64,000 nt of DNA from JAICTV01 sp035634055 (GCA_035634055.1 DASQDR010000055.1:10890-74889); one strand, 5' to 3'; shown: positions 7,992 through 18,239, counted from the stretch's first letter. Program-made: numbers and translations. Notes: generated from the letters alone by a model not told the origin.

Positions 7992-9494
7992 TCACGGCGT
8001 CTGGAGTTCCAGCATGGTCAGCGACAGCGGCGGGAGCTTCAGGTGGAGCTTGCCTTCGCGCACCGGCATCGGGGCGAGGTCGCGCGGGAGGATCACTTCG
8101 GGGCGGTCGAAGGTGTTGGCGGCCTTGGGGTCCAGGCCCCACATCTGTCGCGCCTGGAGGACCCGGATCGGCGCGGCCGGGCCGGTGAAGGTGATCTCGA
8201 TGGGCAGCCGCTCGGCCTGCGCGCGGTGGACGATGAAGACGGCGGCGCGGTTGCGCTCGGCGTCGACGGTGGCCGAGACGTCAATCTGCGGGACGTCGCC
8301 GAACCGCTGGCTGGCGATCGTCGCCGCCCGCACGCTCGGGCGCAGCGACCGGCCGCGCGCGTGCTGCGAGTACATGACGAAGGGGTAGAAGGTCGACTCC
8401 CGCAGCAGCTCATCGCCGCGGGTCTTCAGCGGCGCGATGGTGTTCACCACCTGCGCCAGGCACGCCATCCGCAGCACGTCGCACTTGCGGATGAAGACGT
8501 TGAGCCACTGCGCCACGACCAGCGCGTCCTCCAGGTTGTACGTCTCCTCGCACAGCGGCGGCGCGACGCGCCATCGGCCGGCCATGTCGCGGTCCTTGTA
8601 CCAGACGTTCCACTCGTCCTGGCTGAGGTAGATGTCGTTCTTGGCACCCAGCTTCTGCTTGGTCTCGCGCAGGATGGTGGCCAAGGTATCGATGTGCCGC
8701 TCGAACTCATTGGAGTAGGCGAGGAAGTCGGTGGTGGTCCCCTCCCACGCGGTGGCGTAGTTGTGCAGGGCGAGGTAGTGGCTGAACTCCCAGCACCATT
8801 CCAGCGCGGTGCGGTCCCAGTTGGGGAAGGTCTTCATCCACGGGCCGGACGAGCCGCAGATGATGTTCTGGATCGACGGGTCGACCAGCCGCATGATCTT
8901 GCCGGCCTCGCGCGCCTTCTTGGCGTAGTCCTCGGCGGTCATCTGGCCGACCTGCCAGGTGCCGTCCATCTCGTTGCCGAGGCACCAGTATTTCACGCCG
9001 TGCGGGCGCGGGTAGCCGTGGCTGGCGCGCAGGTCGGCGTATTGGGTCCCCACCGGCGCGTTGCAGTACTCGACGAGGTTGGCCGCCTCCATGATCCCGC
9101 CGGTGCCGAGGTTCACGGCCAGCATCGGCTCGATCTTCATCTGCCGGCAGCAGTCGATGAATTCGTTGGTGCCGAACTGGTTGGTCTCGATCTGCTGCCA
9201 GGCGAGCTCGCGACGGCGCGGGCGCTGGTCGCGCGGGCCGACGCCGTCGCGCCAGTCGTAGCTGCTGACGAAGTTCCCGCCCGGGTAGCGCAGGACCGAC
9301 AGGTCCATTTCGCGCAGCGCCTCGGCGACGTCACGGCGGATGCCATTCTCGTCCGCCTGCCCCGACTCCGGATCGTAGATCCCGCCGTAGATGCAGCGGC
9401 CCATGTGCTCGGCGAACCCGCCGAAGATCGTGCGCGGGACGTCGGCGACGACGTCGTCGGTGTCCAGGGCGATCGTCGCGAGCTGCTCAGCCAT
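7992..9494 (-). CDS. Alpha-L-arabinofuranosidase, GH51 family
   Basis: 500 residues, typical for GH51. The acid/base glutamate is E175 in CLGNEMDG and the nucleophile is E294 in SQDEWNVW. The N-terminal part holds RTIFGGFAEHMGRCIYGGIY and VLRYPGGNFVSSYDW, hallmarks of the family's TIM barrel; the C-terminal part is the beta-sandwich. It hydrolyses terminal alpha-L-arabinofuranosyl residues from arabinan or arabinoxylan. No signal peptide is visible, so it is probably intracellular and acts on imported oligosaccharides. ATG 9494 begins the family homology; no good ribosome site is seen. It stands alone, with no sugar transporter nearby. Confidence 0.95.
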   Translation of the reverse strand: MAEQLATIALDTDDVVADVPRTIFGGFAEHMGRCIYGGIYDPESGQADENGIRRDVAEALREMDLSVLRYPGGNFVSSYDWRDGVGPRDQRPRRRELAWQQIETNQFGTNEFIDCCRQMKIEPMLAVNLGTGGIMEAANLVEYCNAPVGTQYADLRASHGYPRPHGVKYWCLGNEMDGTWQVGQMTAEDYAKKAREAGKIMRLVDPSIQNIICGSSGPWMKTFPNWDRTALEWCWEFSHYLALHNYATAWEGTTTDFLAYSNEFERHIDTLATILRETKQKLGAKNDIYLSQDEWNVWYKDRDMAGRWRVAPPLCEETYNLEDALVVAQWLNVFIRKCDVLRMACLAQVVNTIAPLKTRGDELLRESTFYPFVMYSQHARGRSLRPSVRAATIASQRFGDVPQIDVSATVDAERNRAAVFIVHRAQAERLPIEITFTGPAAPIRVLQARQMWGLDPKAANTFDRPEVILPRDLAPMPVREGKLHLKLPPLSLTMLELQTP

Positions 9495-9614
9495 CGAGGT
9501 GCTGCGGGCAGGGGAATACCGCCCCGACGGCGCTGACGGCGCGGGCGAGCGACGGCGAGAGGTGTTGGCACATCATCGCCGTCGCAAGCTATCCGCGCCG
9601 CCCGGGCAATGCAA

Positions 9615-10445
9615 TCAGGTCCCGGGCAGCCGGCGGCCGCGCCGGCGCGACTTGGCGAAGCGGATCGCCCTGCCCGCGCCGGCGAAGGCAACCACCGGCA
9701 GCACCGCCAGCGCCGCAGGCGGCAGCGGGATCGGCGTCGGCCCGGGGCCAGCGCCCGGCACGGTGACGTTGGCGGTCACGTCGACGCTGAAGCTGGGGAT
9801 GGTGATCGCCGGGTCCGGGCCGGTGTAATCGGTGGTCGTGCCGCCGAAGCGCAGGACGTGGCTGCCCTCGCCGAGCGGCTCGAGCATCAGCCAGTAGCCG
9901 TCGGAGTTGGCGTCGGCGAAGGTGCCGGTGGCGCCGAAGACGCCGCTGCCCTCGACGACGGTGAAGTTGAAGTTCACCGGCGAGCGCTCGCGGTGCGACG
10001 CGAGGTCGACCACGTCCTCGCCGTCGATATTGGCGATCAGGTTCGCCGGGTCGATCGTGCCGGTGGTCAGCGCCTCGGCCTCCTCGGCGGTCGAGGCGAA
10101 GCCGGGGTCCGCGCCGTTGGCGACGACCCAGTTGACCAGTGGGAACAACACGTACTTGTCGCCGGGCACCTGGAAGTTGCGCGTGTGCGTGCCGGATTGC
10201 GTGCCGGCGACGAACCAGACGGGCCCTGACTGGTTCTCGTCGGCCAGCGAGCCGTCCGGGTCGGCGAAGACGTTGCCCTGGACCGAGCCGGCCCAGTTCC
10301 ACCAGTCGGCCGTCCACTGCCCGATGGTCTTGCCCTCGACGCTCGACCCGCCCGGCAGCACGACGGCCGCGCCGCGGCTGAAGTTCGCCACCCCAAGGCA
10401 GATCGCGACCGCCAACGCCGTCGTGGAAACGACACCGAATCGCAT
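9615..10445 (-). CDS. Secreted WWxW-motif protein with PEP-CTERM-like tail
   Basis: 276 residues. ATG 10445 has a good AAGGAG ribosome site. A signal peptide (about 1-25) is followed by a domain with GQWTADWWNWAGSVQGN, GPVWFVAG and RNFQVPGDKYVLFPLVNWV, resembling a family of secreted proteins of unknown function with a Trp-Trp-x-Trp core and R-x-VP segment. The C-terminus reads PIPLPPAALAVLPV, a hydrophobic stretch, then an Arg/Lys cluster. That is the tripartite layout of PEP-CTERM/VPLPA sorting signals recognised by exosortase. The motif is PLPP rather than PEP, so sorting is likely but not certain. Confidence 0.75.
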   Translation of the reverse strand: MRFGVVSTTALAVAICLGVANFSRGAAVVLPGGSSVEGKTIGQWTADWWNWAGSVQGNVFADPDGSLADENQSGPVWFVAGTQSGTHTRNFQVPGDKYVLFPLVNWVVANGADPGFASTAEEAEALTTGTIDPANLIANIDGEDVVDLASHRERSPVNFNFTVVEGSGVFGATGTFADANSDGYWLMLEPLGEGSHVLRFGGTTTDYTGPDPAITIPSFSVDVTANVTVPGAGPGPTPIPLPPAALAVLPVVAFAGAGRAIRFAKSRRRGRRLPGT

Positions 10446-10650
10446 GGCTTCTCCTTCCCCGCCACACGCGCGTGCGGGAGATATCGAGTTGGACGACCAC
10501 CCTCGCCCGGGCGCGTTCATGAACGGCAACGCGATCGCGCGCCCGCGAGGGCTTCAGGGTGAAAAGAGGTGTACGACCGCCGCGCCACCAGCACCCACGC
10601 CGAGCGGCACGACGCGGCTGAGACTAACCACGGGGCAAACCGGTGTCTAG

Positions 10651-13600
10651 TCAATTTCCGCGTGCGACAGCGCCGTCGCGGCGACGGCCGCGGCGGGCCA
10701 GCATCGCCGTGGCGGCTACGCCGGCGAGCGCGACGCTGGCTGGCTCGGGGACGGCGGTGACCGACGAAGCCAAAGTATCCGGCGCGGCGCCCGGCGGCGA
10801 CAGCGGCGACGTCGCCTGGCGGGCGAGGTTGTTGTCGATCAGCCAGTAGTCGTCCCCGGTGACCTTCCCGTTGTAGTCGAAGTCGCCGTTGAACCAGTTG
10901 GCGCTCGCGGCCGACGCGCCGACGTGGCTGTCGATCTGGAAGTAATCGTCGCCATCGATCTTCCCGTCCAAATTCGCGTCGCCGGCGTAGGTGTAGCGGA
11001 CGAGGATGTCCTCGGCGGCAGCGGGGAAGTCGCCGAAGTTGCCCTTCGCGGGGTAGCCGACGTCGCCCGCGCGGGCGACGCCCAGGGACGCGAGCAGGCT
11101 GTCGGACTTGGCGCCCGCCTGGGTGGTGATGATGCCGGTGCCGTTCCACGCCCCGCCGTTGCGTCCCGCCTGCACCAGTCCGAGCACGCCGGTGTACTTG
11201 CCGGTGGCGGTGTCCCACGCGCCCGCGGTGCCGGGCGTGGCGCCGGCGGCGCCGCTGACGATCAGCCGGTTGTCCTTCAGGTCCAGCTTGCCGCCCGGGT
11301 TGAAGACGACGTTGGTGGCCTTGAGCGTCTTGTCGCCGCCCTCGGTGAGCACCACGACGCCGGGGGTGGCGGGATCGAGGTTGTTGCCGACCACGCTCAG
11401 CACCTGCTTGCTGTTGGTGATGTTGATGGTCGACTTGTTGCCCGCGCCGATGCCGGAGTCGGTCGGAATGTTCCCGCTGATCGTCATGACCGCGGGATTG
11501 GCCAGCGCGGTTGCCTGCGAGGTGTAGGTCTTGCTCGCCATGCTCACGCCGGCGGGGATGATCAAATTGGAATTGGTGACCGAGGTGGAGCCCTTGTAGC
11601 TGAAGGTGGGCGCGGTGAGCTGAACCATGCTGCCCCCGCCCGACGCCGGCCCGATGACCGAGACCGACCCGCTCACCGCCGGGTCGTAGTCGCGGATGTT
11701 GCCCGCGATGTCGATGTTCCCGCCGGAGGAGATGATGAACGCGCTCTTTGCCGTCGGCACGTTGCTGGCGTTCGGGCCGCCAAGGGTGATCGTGCCGGTG
11801 TAGGTCACGTTGCCGCTGGCGCCGCGGTTGCCGATACCGGAGCTTCCCAAGGCCGGGTTAAAGTTGACGTTCCCGCCGAAGGTGACGTTGGCGCCGCCGG
11901 AGAGCGAGGGGTCGAGGAAGAAGCCGGCGGAGGTGTTGCCGGCGGTGTCGCCAAGGGAGACGTCGCCGCTCAGGTTCCCGTTGCCGACGACGAGGTTGCC
12001 CGCCTTCACCTGGAAGCCGCCGGTGACGGCGGTCGAGGACCCGAGCCGCAGCGTGCCGACGCTGCTCCCGCTGCCGACCAGTGCCCAGGTGCCGGCGGTG
12101 GACGAGGCGAGCCCGCCGTTGAGCGTGACGACGTTGCTCACGCCGGACGGGGTGTTGGTGACGGTGATCGTGCGCCCGGCGGCGGAGACGGCGCCGTTGA
12201 AGGTGAGGTTCCCGCCGCCGGTGTTGAACGTGAGCGAGCCGGCGCTGGTGAGCGTATTGCCAACCGTGCGGGCGCCGCCGGCGCTGCGGATGACGAAGCT
12301 GTTGCCGGTGCCGGTGGTGAGCGGGCCGGTCCCCAGCGCGTTGTCGTGGGCGATGAACAGGTGCGCGCCGCCGTTCACCAGCACGCCGCCGGTGAAGTTG
12401 GAATTGTCCCCCTTGAGCATGAGCGGCCCGGCGTCAGCGATGAGCTGCCCGGAGCCGGAGATCACGCCGGCGAGCGTGACGGCGTTGAGGGACGTGAGCG
12501 ACGTGGTGAAATCACTGGAGACCGACGTCCCCTCGCCGCGCAGGACGATGTTGTTGCTGACCGTGCGGGCAGCCTCGCTGCTGGTGTTCTTGGCGAACTT
12601 CAGCTTGGTCTTGGAAGCGCCGTTGGAATAGATCTCGATGTCGCCGGTGCTGGCGGCGCCGGTGACCTTGAGCGTCAGCGTGCCGTCGTTTACGGTCGTG
12701 TTGCCGGCATAGGCGTTGACCGCGTTCAGCACCAGTTCCCCGCCGCCGCCCTTGGTCACGCCGTTGGTGGTGGTGATGAAGCTGTTGACGGTGGTGGAAC
12801 CCAGGACGGCGTGGAAGACGGCCTCACGCGCGCCGAAGGCGAGCGTGTTCACTCCAATGGTGTTGGTCGCGTTCAACGCGGTCGCGCCGACGACGCCGAC
12901 GGCGCCGCTGTTGATCGTGAGGGTGCCGGTCCCGGTCAGGCTCGCCTGCGATTCCACGAAGATCGAGTTGACGGCGGTCGGCGCCGCGATGCTGACGGCG
13001 CTGGTCAGGCGGACGTTGTTGTTGGTGCTGCTCCCGCTGGGCAGCGACGTTGTCATCTCGTTGATCGTCAGCGGGCGCAGCCCGGTGGCGTCGTAGGCGA
13101 CGAAGCGGTTGCCGTCGCCAAGCGCACCGCTGTCGCCGAGCAGGTAGGGGACGATTGACAGGGTGAAGCTGTTGGCCGCCCCGCCGCCGCCGACTAGGTC
13201 CGCCGTCGGCGGGCTGGCGAGCATGATGCGCGCCGCTGACGTGGTGCCGGCCACGCCCGTGCCGTTGCCGCGCACCAGCATCGTGGCGCGGTTGATGCGG
13301 TTGATCCCGGAGGCAGTGAGGACGGCCGAGGTGTTCGCGCCACCGCCGGAGCCGTACGACACCTGGAGCGTCGAGTCCCCCTCGAAGTTGATCGCCCCCA
13401 CGGTCTCGGTCGTGTTGACGCCGGGCGCGCCGACGACGTTGAACAAGCCGCCCCTGAGGTTGATCGCGGCGGAGTTGCCGATCCGGTTGTTGTTGTTCCC
13501 CTCCACGCCGGTGATCGTGAGCACCCCGCCGGCGCGGACGTTGAACTCCGACGAGCTGGCCACCGCGCCGCTGGCGCCGCGGATTTCAAACGTGCCTTCG

Positions 13601-14175
13601 AGGATGTTGGTCGCACCGGTGTAGAGGTTGGCGCCGCGCAGGTAGGCCCAGCCACCGCCCTCCTTGGTCAATGAGAACGCCTGCGCGCCGCCGACGCCGA
13701 TCGGGCCGTTGAGGTTGAACGGGTTGGCGGCGTTGTTGCTCTGGAGCGAGAGGAACAAATTCGAGCCGCTGGTGATCAACGGGGAGCTGATGATGTGTCC
13801 GGAATTCGTGACGAACGACGCGCTACTGGCCGCGTCGATGCGGGCCACGTTCAGCACGCCGCCGCTGAGGGTATAGACCTGGTCGTGCGAGGTGAAGTTC
13901 AGTCCCGCGACCGCCTGCGTGCCGGAGACGTTGACCGGGCCGCCAAGGCCCTCGGCGCCGAACACGGCCGTGTCGCCCGCGGCGGGAAGCGCGTCGCCGG
14001 ACCAGTTGGCGGGCGTGGTCCACTGCGCGTCGCCCGCGCCCGCGTCCCAACCGATGTCCGCCGCCCGCGCCGCACTGCCCCCCAGCGGGTGCAAGATGCC
14101 GCCCACCACCGCGGCGACGGCCGCCGATACGGACAACGCCAGCGCTCGACGCTTCTGCCGATCCTGCCTTTGCAT
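10651..14175 (-). CDS. Autotransporter-type strand-repeat surface protein with dockerin-like loops and PEP-CTERM
   Basis: 1174 residues. A long signal peptide (about 1-40) is followed by WDAGAGDAQWTTPANWSG, the typical opening of strand-repeat passenger domains. Many beta-helix repeats follow (TKEGGGWAYLRGANLYTGAT, KGGGGELVLNAVNAYAGNTT), the signature of autotransporter-associated beta-strand repeats. Near the C-terminus two EF-hand/dockerin-like loops appear (DANLDGKIDGDDY and DFDYNGKVTGDDY), then AVPEPASVALAGVA, a short membrane stretch and an Arg-rich tail: a clear PEP-CTERM signal. ATG 14175 has a GAGGG ribosome site. It is probably exported and processed by an exosortase. No autotransporter barrel is present, so the strand repeats are only a fold similarity. 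Confidence 0.9.
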   Translation of the reverse strand: MQRQDRQKRRALALSVSAAVAAVVGGILHPLGGSAARAADIGWDAGAGDAQWTTPANWSGDALPAAGDTAVFGAEGLGGPVNVSGTQAVAGLNFTSHDQVYTLSGGVLNVARIDAASSASFVTNSGHIISSPLITSGSNLFLSLQSNNAANPFNLNGPIGVGGAQAFSLTKEGGGWAYLRGANLYTGATNILEGTFEIRGASGAVASSSEFNVRAGGVLTITGVEGNNNNRIGNSAAINLRGGLFNVVGAPGVNTTETVGAINFEGDSTLQVSYGSGGGANTSAVLTASGINRINRATMLVRGNGTGVAGTTSAARIMLASPPTADLVGGGGAANSFTLSIVPYLLGDSGALGDGNRFVAYDATGLRPLTINEMTTSLPSGSSTNNNVRLTSAVSIAAPTAVNSIFVESQASLTGTGTLTINSGAVGVVGATALNATNTIGVNTLAFGAREAVFHAVLGSTTVNSFITTTNGVTKGGGGELVLNAVNAYAGNTTVNDGTLTLKVTGAASTGDIEIYSNGASKTKLKFAKNTSSEAARTVSNNIVLRGEGTSVSSDFTTSLTSLNAVTLAGVISGSGQLIADAGPLMLKGDNSNFTGGVLVNGGAHLFIAHDNALGTGPLTTGTGNSFVIRSAGGARTVGNTLTSAGSLTFNTGGGNLTFNGAVSAAGRTITVTNTPSGVSNVVTLNGGLASSTAGTWALVGSGSSVGTLRLGSSTAVTGGFQVKAGNLVVGNGNLSGDVSLGDTAGNTSAGFFLDPSLSGGANVTFGGNVNFNPALGSSGIGNRGASGNVTYTGTITLGGPNASNVPTAKSAFIISSGGNIDIAGNIRDYDPAVSGSVSVIGPASGGGSMVQLTAPTFSYKGSTSVTNSNLIIPAGVSMASKTYTSQATALANPAVMTISGNIPTDSGIGAGNKSTINITNSKQVLSVVGNNLDPATPGVVVLTEGGDKTLKATNVVFNPGGKLDLKDNRLIVSGAAGATPGTAGAWDTATGKYTGVLGLVQAGRNGGAWNGTGIITTQAGAKSDSLLASLGVARAGDVGYPAKGNFGDFPAAAEDILVRYTYAGDANLDGKIDGDDYFQIDSHVGASAASANWFNGDFDYNGKVTGDDYWLIDNNLARQATSPLSPPGAAPDTLASSVTAVPEPASVALAGVAATAMLARRGRRRDGAVARGN

Positions 14176-14489
14176 TGCGGTGCCCTCGCGACCGAAACAG
14201 ACTTACGCGAGTCGACTACGTGTTCCCCGCCGCGACCTGTGGAACTGTTGGCCTAACTCTACCCGGACCGTCCGCCGCGGCCAACTCAAACGTTGGTAAA
14301 ACTCGTGATTGCGACGAGAATTCCGCGAATTTGCTGCGGAGTTGGGTGCGGGATGCAGCCTCTGCCGCCCCTCCGGCTCAAACGCCAGCAGGTGCCCCGC
14401 CGTCGGCAAGCGAAGCGGCAGCGCCGGCGCGTGAGGGTGGCCACGCAAGCGACAGTGGGTTGGATCAGCGCAGGAGCGATACCCGACGG
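14176..14489. other. Intergenic region between two PEP-CTERM protein genes
   Basis: 314 bp that should hold the promoter of the gene starting at 14175. A somewhat AT-richer patch lies at about 14285-14330, but no convincing -35/-10 pair, terminator or RNA gene was found. Confidence 0.4.
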
Positions 14490-17400
14490 TCAGCGAGCGC
14501 GGCGGCGCGGGCGCGTGAGGCCTGTCAGGCAGGCTACGGCGAGCCAGGCGACCGCCCCCGGCTCCGGCACCGCCGCGACGTCCGCCGACAACCCGCTGGC
14601 GGCGATCCCCCCGCCGGCCGCGAACGTGCCGAGGGTCTGGCGGCCGATGTTGCGGTCGAGGAGGAAGTAGTCGTCGCCGTTGATCTTGCCGTTGTAGTCG
14701 AAGTCGCCGTGGAACCAGCTCGCGGCGGACGCGGGGCCGTTGACGTGGCTGTCGATCTGGAAGTAGTCGTCGCCGTCGAGCTTCCCGTTCAGGTCGGCGT
14801 CGCCGGCATAGGTGTAGAGGACCAGGATGTCGCCGGCGGCGATGCTGACGCCGCCGAACGTGCCGGCGGCGGTGGCGGGTTTAATGCCGAGCGCGGTCAG
14901 TCCGGTGGCGGCGGCGGGCTCGGAGGTGCCGATGCCGGGGCCGTTCCACGCGCCGGCGTTGCGGGCGGACTGGATCCATCCGCTGATGCCGGAATAGGTC
15001 CCGCCGCTCGCGGTGCCCACCTCGCCGCCGCCCGCTGCGCCGACGATGAGCTTGTTGTTCGCCAGGTCGATCCGCCCGGCCGCGCCGAGCGCGAGCGACT
15101 GCACGGCCACGACCTTCGCCCCACCGCCGTCCCCCCCGCTGCGGACGCGCAGGTTGCCGTTCACTTCGAGACGCGCTTGGACGACGGAGCCGCTGGTGAG
15201 CGTCGCGCCCGCCGAGACCGTCGTGCGCCCCGTGCCGCTGACGGAGGCGACCTCCTTGCTGCCGGCCGCGATGGTGAAGGACGTGCTGACGCCGTTGCTC
15301 GCGACGGCGACGTGCTGGCCGGCCGTCGCGCCCGCGCCGTTGTCGGTGAAGGGGTCGGCGCTGCCGCCAACGGTGACGGCGCCGGCGTTGATGTGCAGCG
15401 CCGCGCCGGAGTTCACCTTGAAGCTGCCCGCGGCGTAGTTGAGCGCGAGGCTGCCCGCGCCGCTCTTGACCAGCGTCCCGGTCCAGGTCTCGCGCCCCGC
15501 GCTTCCCGCCAGCGCGCCGTTCACCACGTCCAGGTCGGGCTGCGTGATCGTCCCGTTATCCGTCAGCTCGGCGTCGACCAGGCTGATCGGCTTCGGGGCG
15601 TCGCCGACGCGCACGTTGCTCGTCGCCGCCAGCACGTGGTCGAGGTTGTGGTAGTCGTGGCCGAAGAACTTGTCGCTGGTGACGGCGTCGACGAAGTCGA
15701 CGAGCCCGTCACGGTTGACGTCGCGCTTGTTGAACGCGTTGGCGCCGGTGGGGTCGTTTGCGGCGTTCGCACTGGCGGTCGCGCGGACGAACTGCTGGTT
15801 CGGGTCCGCGGCGCTGGTGAGCTGCGCGTCGAGGTAGTCGAGCGCGGCGTTCTTGCGCAGGACGGCGTTGGGGTTGCGCACGGCGTCGGCGAAGGTCGCG
15901 CCCGACGCCGTGGTGAGCTGGTCGGTCGCGGCGCTGTCGGCGAGCGACGCGCCGCGGGCGAGCAGGTAGACGTCCTTCCCGTCGAACCGCCCGTTGCTGT
16001 CGAAGTCTCCCAGGACGATCAGGTCGCCCTTGGTGTTGGCGGTGGTCGCCCAACCGGGCGAGCCGGCGAGCGACGAAATGATCGTTCCATTGGCGACCCC
16101 GCCGTCGGCGGCGTAGATGCTGTTGGCGGCGCCGTCCGCGCTGCGCAGCGACAGGACGGCGTTGAGGGATTCCTTGACGGCCGCGAAGTCGCGCCAGCCA
16201 TTCTGCCGGAAGTTCCCGAACAGGTAGTTTCCGCGCGGCGCGACGACGCCGTTGGCAACCGGGTTGCCGGCGGCGTCCTTGGCGGTGATCGGGATCGCGC
16301 CGTTGATGGCCGGGGCGCCGGCGTTGAGCGCGCCGTAGGTCGCGGCGGTGCCGATCGTCTGCGCGTTGGCGCCGGCCGAGCCGTCGGGGCTGAACAGCGG
16401 GCCGTAGTTGTCCCGCACCTCCTGCTGGACCGCGAGCTGCGCCGGCGTGAGGTTCTTCGGCGCCAGCGGGCCGCCGTCGACCTCGCGCGAGTAGTTCAGC
16501 AGCCCGGGGACGAGGTAGCCGGCGATGTAGAGCGCGTCGGCGGGGTTGTTCACGCTCGCCTGCGTGAGCCCCGACGCGGCGGTGCCGACGCTCTGGAGGA
16601 TGTTGTCGGTGAACGACTTTACATTGCCGAACCGGTCCCCCTTGATGCCGGTCTGGGCGCTGCTCAGGTTGTTCCACCACGCCTGCACCTGCGCGTCGCT
16701 CGCCCCGGGGTTGGACGCGCGGTAAGCGCTCAGCAGGTCCGGGCGCGGGCGCTTGACGGTGTTGATGTGCGAGATGAGGACGGCCTTGTAGTCGAAGTTG
16801 ATGATGTTATCGAACGTGACGCGCTTGAAGTCGGCGGGGTTGCCGCTGTCGGTGAGGTGGTTGAAGTCGATGTCGAGCGCCCGCACCGGCGCGGCGCTGG
16901 CGGCGCCGCGGGCCTCGGCGATCGAGAGCGGGCCGAACGCCATCCGGCTCTGCGCGATCGCCCCGCGCGAATCGGTGCCGGAGGTCTTGCCCGAGAAGCG
17001 GATCGCCCCCCCGAGCGACCGCTGCGCGTTCTGGGCGGCGGTGCCGCTGGTGTTGCCGTCGTCGTTCTCGCCGACCGCCCAGCTCGGGTCGACGCCGACG
17101 TTCACCGCCGGCACCGTGCGCTGCCCGGCATCGTTGGCGCGGGAGACGGAGTTGAAGTCCGCGCCGTTCGCCAGCCGCCCGGCGGTCAGCAGCCACTGCG
17201 CGTCCCCCTTGTTCAGGCGGTAAAGGCCAGTGCCGGGATTGGCGGAGTACGTGACGGCGGTGACGGCGAACTGCTGGCTGTCGATGTTGTTCGCGCCCGC
17301 GGTGTTCCAGGGCCCGGGTGCGTATGCCTGGCCCGCCGGCGATTCCGGGTCGACCTTGTCGCTCGACTGGTTCGCGTAGGACTGCGGGAAGAACGATTGC

Positions 17401-18239
17401 CGTCCGCCCGCGTTGCCCAGCCCCAGCGGCGTGGCGGCGGGCGCCAGCGCGGGGTTGCCCGTGCCGAAACCCGGCGCCCCCGGCGCCGCGGAGCGCGACG
17501 GCGTTCCCGCCACCGCGAAGTTCTCCGTCTTGTGCTCCCCCTGCGAGTACTGGATGCGATTCTGCCCGCCCTGGAGGTTGCGCCCGCTGGCGCGGTCGTA
17601 CACGCTGGTGTCGTAGGTGTCGCCGAAGTTCCCGCCGGCCAGGACGTGCCCGTTGAGCGTCCCGCCGGCCGTGAACTGGTTCGTGTTGACCCACGTCGGG
17701 TTGCTGACGGAGGGCCCGCGGCTGGCGACGTTCGAGATGATGCCGGTCCCGCCGGCGCCGGTCGTGTACCCGACCTGGTCGTTGATCAAGTCGTTCAGAC
17801 CCTGCACGGACCCCTGCTCGTGCCACTCGACGCGGATGGCCGAGTGCCCCTGCGTCACCGGCGCGTTGGCGATGCTGGTGGCCCCGAGGCCGAAGTCGCC
17901 CGTGGTGAAATCCTTCTTCGCGAGCTGCACGTACGCCCCGCCGTCGTTCGCCGCGTAGTACGTCACCGGCGTGCCGGACGGGCCGAAGTAGAAGGTGCTC
18001 GACGCGTTGGGGCGGAGCGTCGAGATGCCTGCGCCCGCGGTGAAGTTCCGCAGCGCGACCTGCCCGCTGAGCGAGATGGTGACGGCCGGGTAGTTGTTGG
18101 CGTAATCGCCCGGCGAAGTGCTGGTCCCCTGCTGCACCGGCCCGCTCGCGTTCACGGACGTGCCCGCCCGCGCGAGGGCGGGAGCCATGGCTGAAACAAA
18201 CGCAGTAAAAAAAACCATTTTGGACTTGACGTTCTTCAT
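14490..18239 (-). CDS. Large secreted protein of unknown function with dockerin-like loops and PEP-CTERM
   Basis: 1249 residues. ATG 18239 has a strong purine-rich ribosome site; the signal peptide ends near ALARAG (about residue 26). The N-terminal ~900 residues were not recognised: they contain a Gly/Ser/Thr-rich beta-type region and helical stretches. Additional EF-hand-like loops occur mid-protein (DFDSNGRFDGKDV and DVNRDGLVDFVDAV). The C-terminal part has strand-repeat sequence, two canonical dockerin-like loops (DADLNGKLDGDDY, DFDYNGKINGDDY) and VPEPGAVAWLAVA with a basic tail, a clear PEP-CTERM signal. Segments such as SRANDAGQRTVPAVNVGVD recall periplasmic substrate-binding folds, but this is not established. 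Likely surface-anchored or matrix protein. Confidence 0.85.
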   Translation of the reverse strand: MKNVKSKMVFFTAFVSAMAPALARAGTSVNASGPVQQGTSTSPGDYANNYPAVTISLSGQVALRNFTAGAGISTLRPNASSTFYFGPSGTPVTYYAANDGGAYVQLAKKDFTTGDFGLGATSIANAPVTQGHSAIRVEWHEQGSVQGLNDLINDQVGYTTGAGGTGIISNVASRGPSVSNPTWVNTNQFTAGGTLNGHVLAGGNFGDTYDTSVYDRASGRNLQGGQNRIQYSQGEHKTENFAVAGTPSRSAAPGAPGFGTGNPALAPAATPLGLGNAGGRQSFFPQSYANQSSDKVDPESPAGQAYAPGPWNTAGANNIDSQQFAVTAVTYSANPGTGLYRLNKGDAQWLLTAGRLANGADFNSVSRANDAGQRTVPAVNVGVDPSWAVGENDDGNTSGTAAQNAQRSLGGAIRFSGKTSGTDSRGAIAQSRMAFGPLSIAEARGAASAAPVRALDIDFNHLTDSGNPADFKRVTFDNIINFDYKAVLISHINTVKRPRPDLLSAYRASNPGASDAQVQAWWNNLSSAQTGIKGDRFGNVKSFTDNILQSVGTAASGLTQASVNNPADALYIAGYLVPGLLNYSREVDGGPLAPKNLTPAQLAVQQEVRDNYGPLFSPDGSAGANAQTIGTAATYGALNAGAPAINGAIPITAKDAAGNPVANGVVAPRGNYLFGNFRQNGWRDFAAVKESLNAVLSLRSADGAANSIYAADGGVANGTIISSLAGSPGWATTANTKGDLIVLGDFDSNGRFDGKDVYLLARGASLADSAATDQLTTASGATFADAVRNPNAVLRKNAALDYLDAQLTSAADPNQQFVRATASANAANDPTGANAFNKRDVNRDGLVDFVDAVTSDKFFGHDYHNLDHVLAATSNVRVGDAPKPISLVDAELTDNGTITQPDLDVVNGALAGSAGRETWTGTLVKSGAGSLALNYAAGSFKVNSGAALHINAGAVTVGGSADPFTDNGAGATAGQHVAVASNGVSTSFTIAAGSKEVASVSGTGRTTVSAGATLTSGSVVQARLEVNGNLRVRSGGDGGGAKVVAVQSLALGAAGRIDLANNKLIVGAAGGGEVGTASGGTYSGISGWIQSARNAGAWNGPGIGTSEPAAATGLTALGIKPATAAGTFGGVSIAAGDILVLYTYAGDADLNGKLDGDDYFQIDSHVNGPASAASWFHGDFDYNGKINGDDYFLLDRNIGRQTLGTFAAGGGIAASGLSADVAAVPEPGAVAWLAVACLTGLTRPRRRAR

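Noticed and set aside
10924..13158. A 744-codon plus-strand open frame
   Set aside because: Antisense shadow of the strand-repeat protein gene; high GC removes stop codons on both strands.
14175..18194. A 1339-codon plus-strand open frame
   Set aside because: It is the antisense shadow of the 1249-residue gene; its translation is Arg/Ala/Val/Gly-rich without motifs, while the minus strand has a signal peptide, EF-hand loops and a PEP-CTERM tail.
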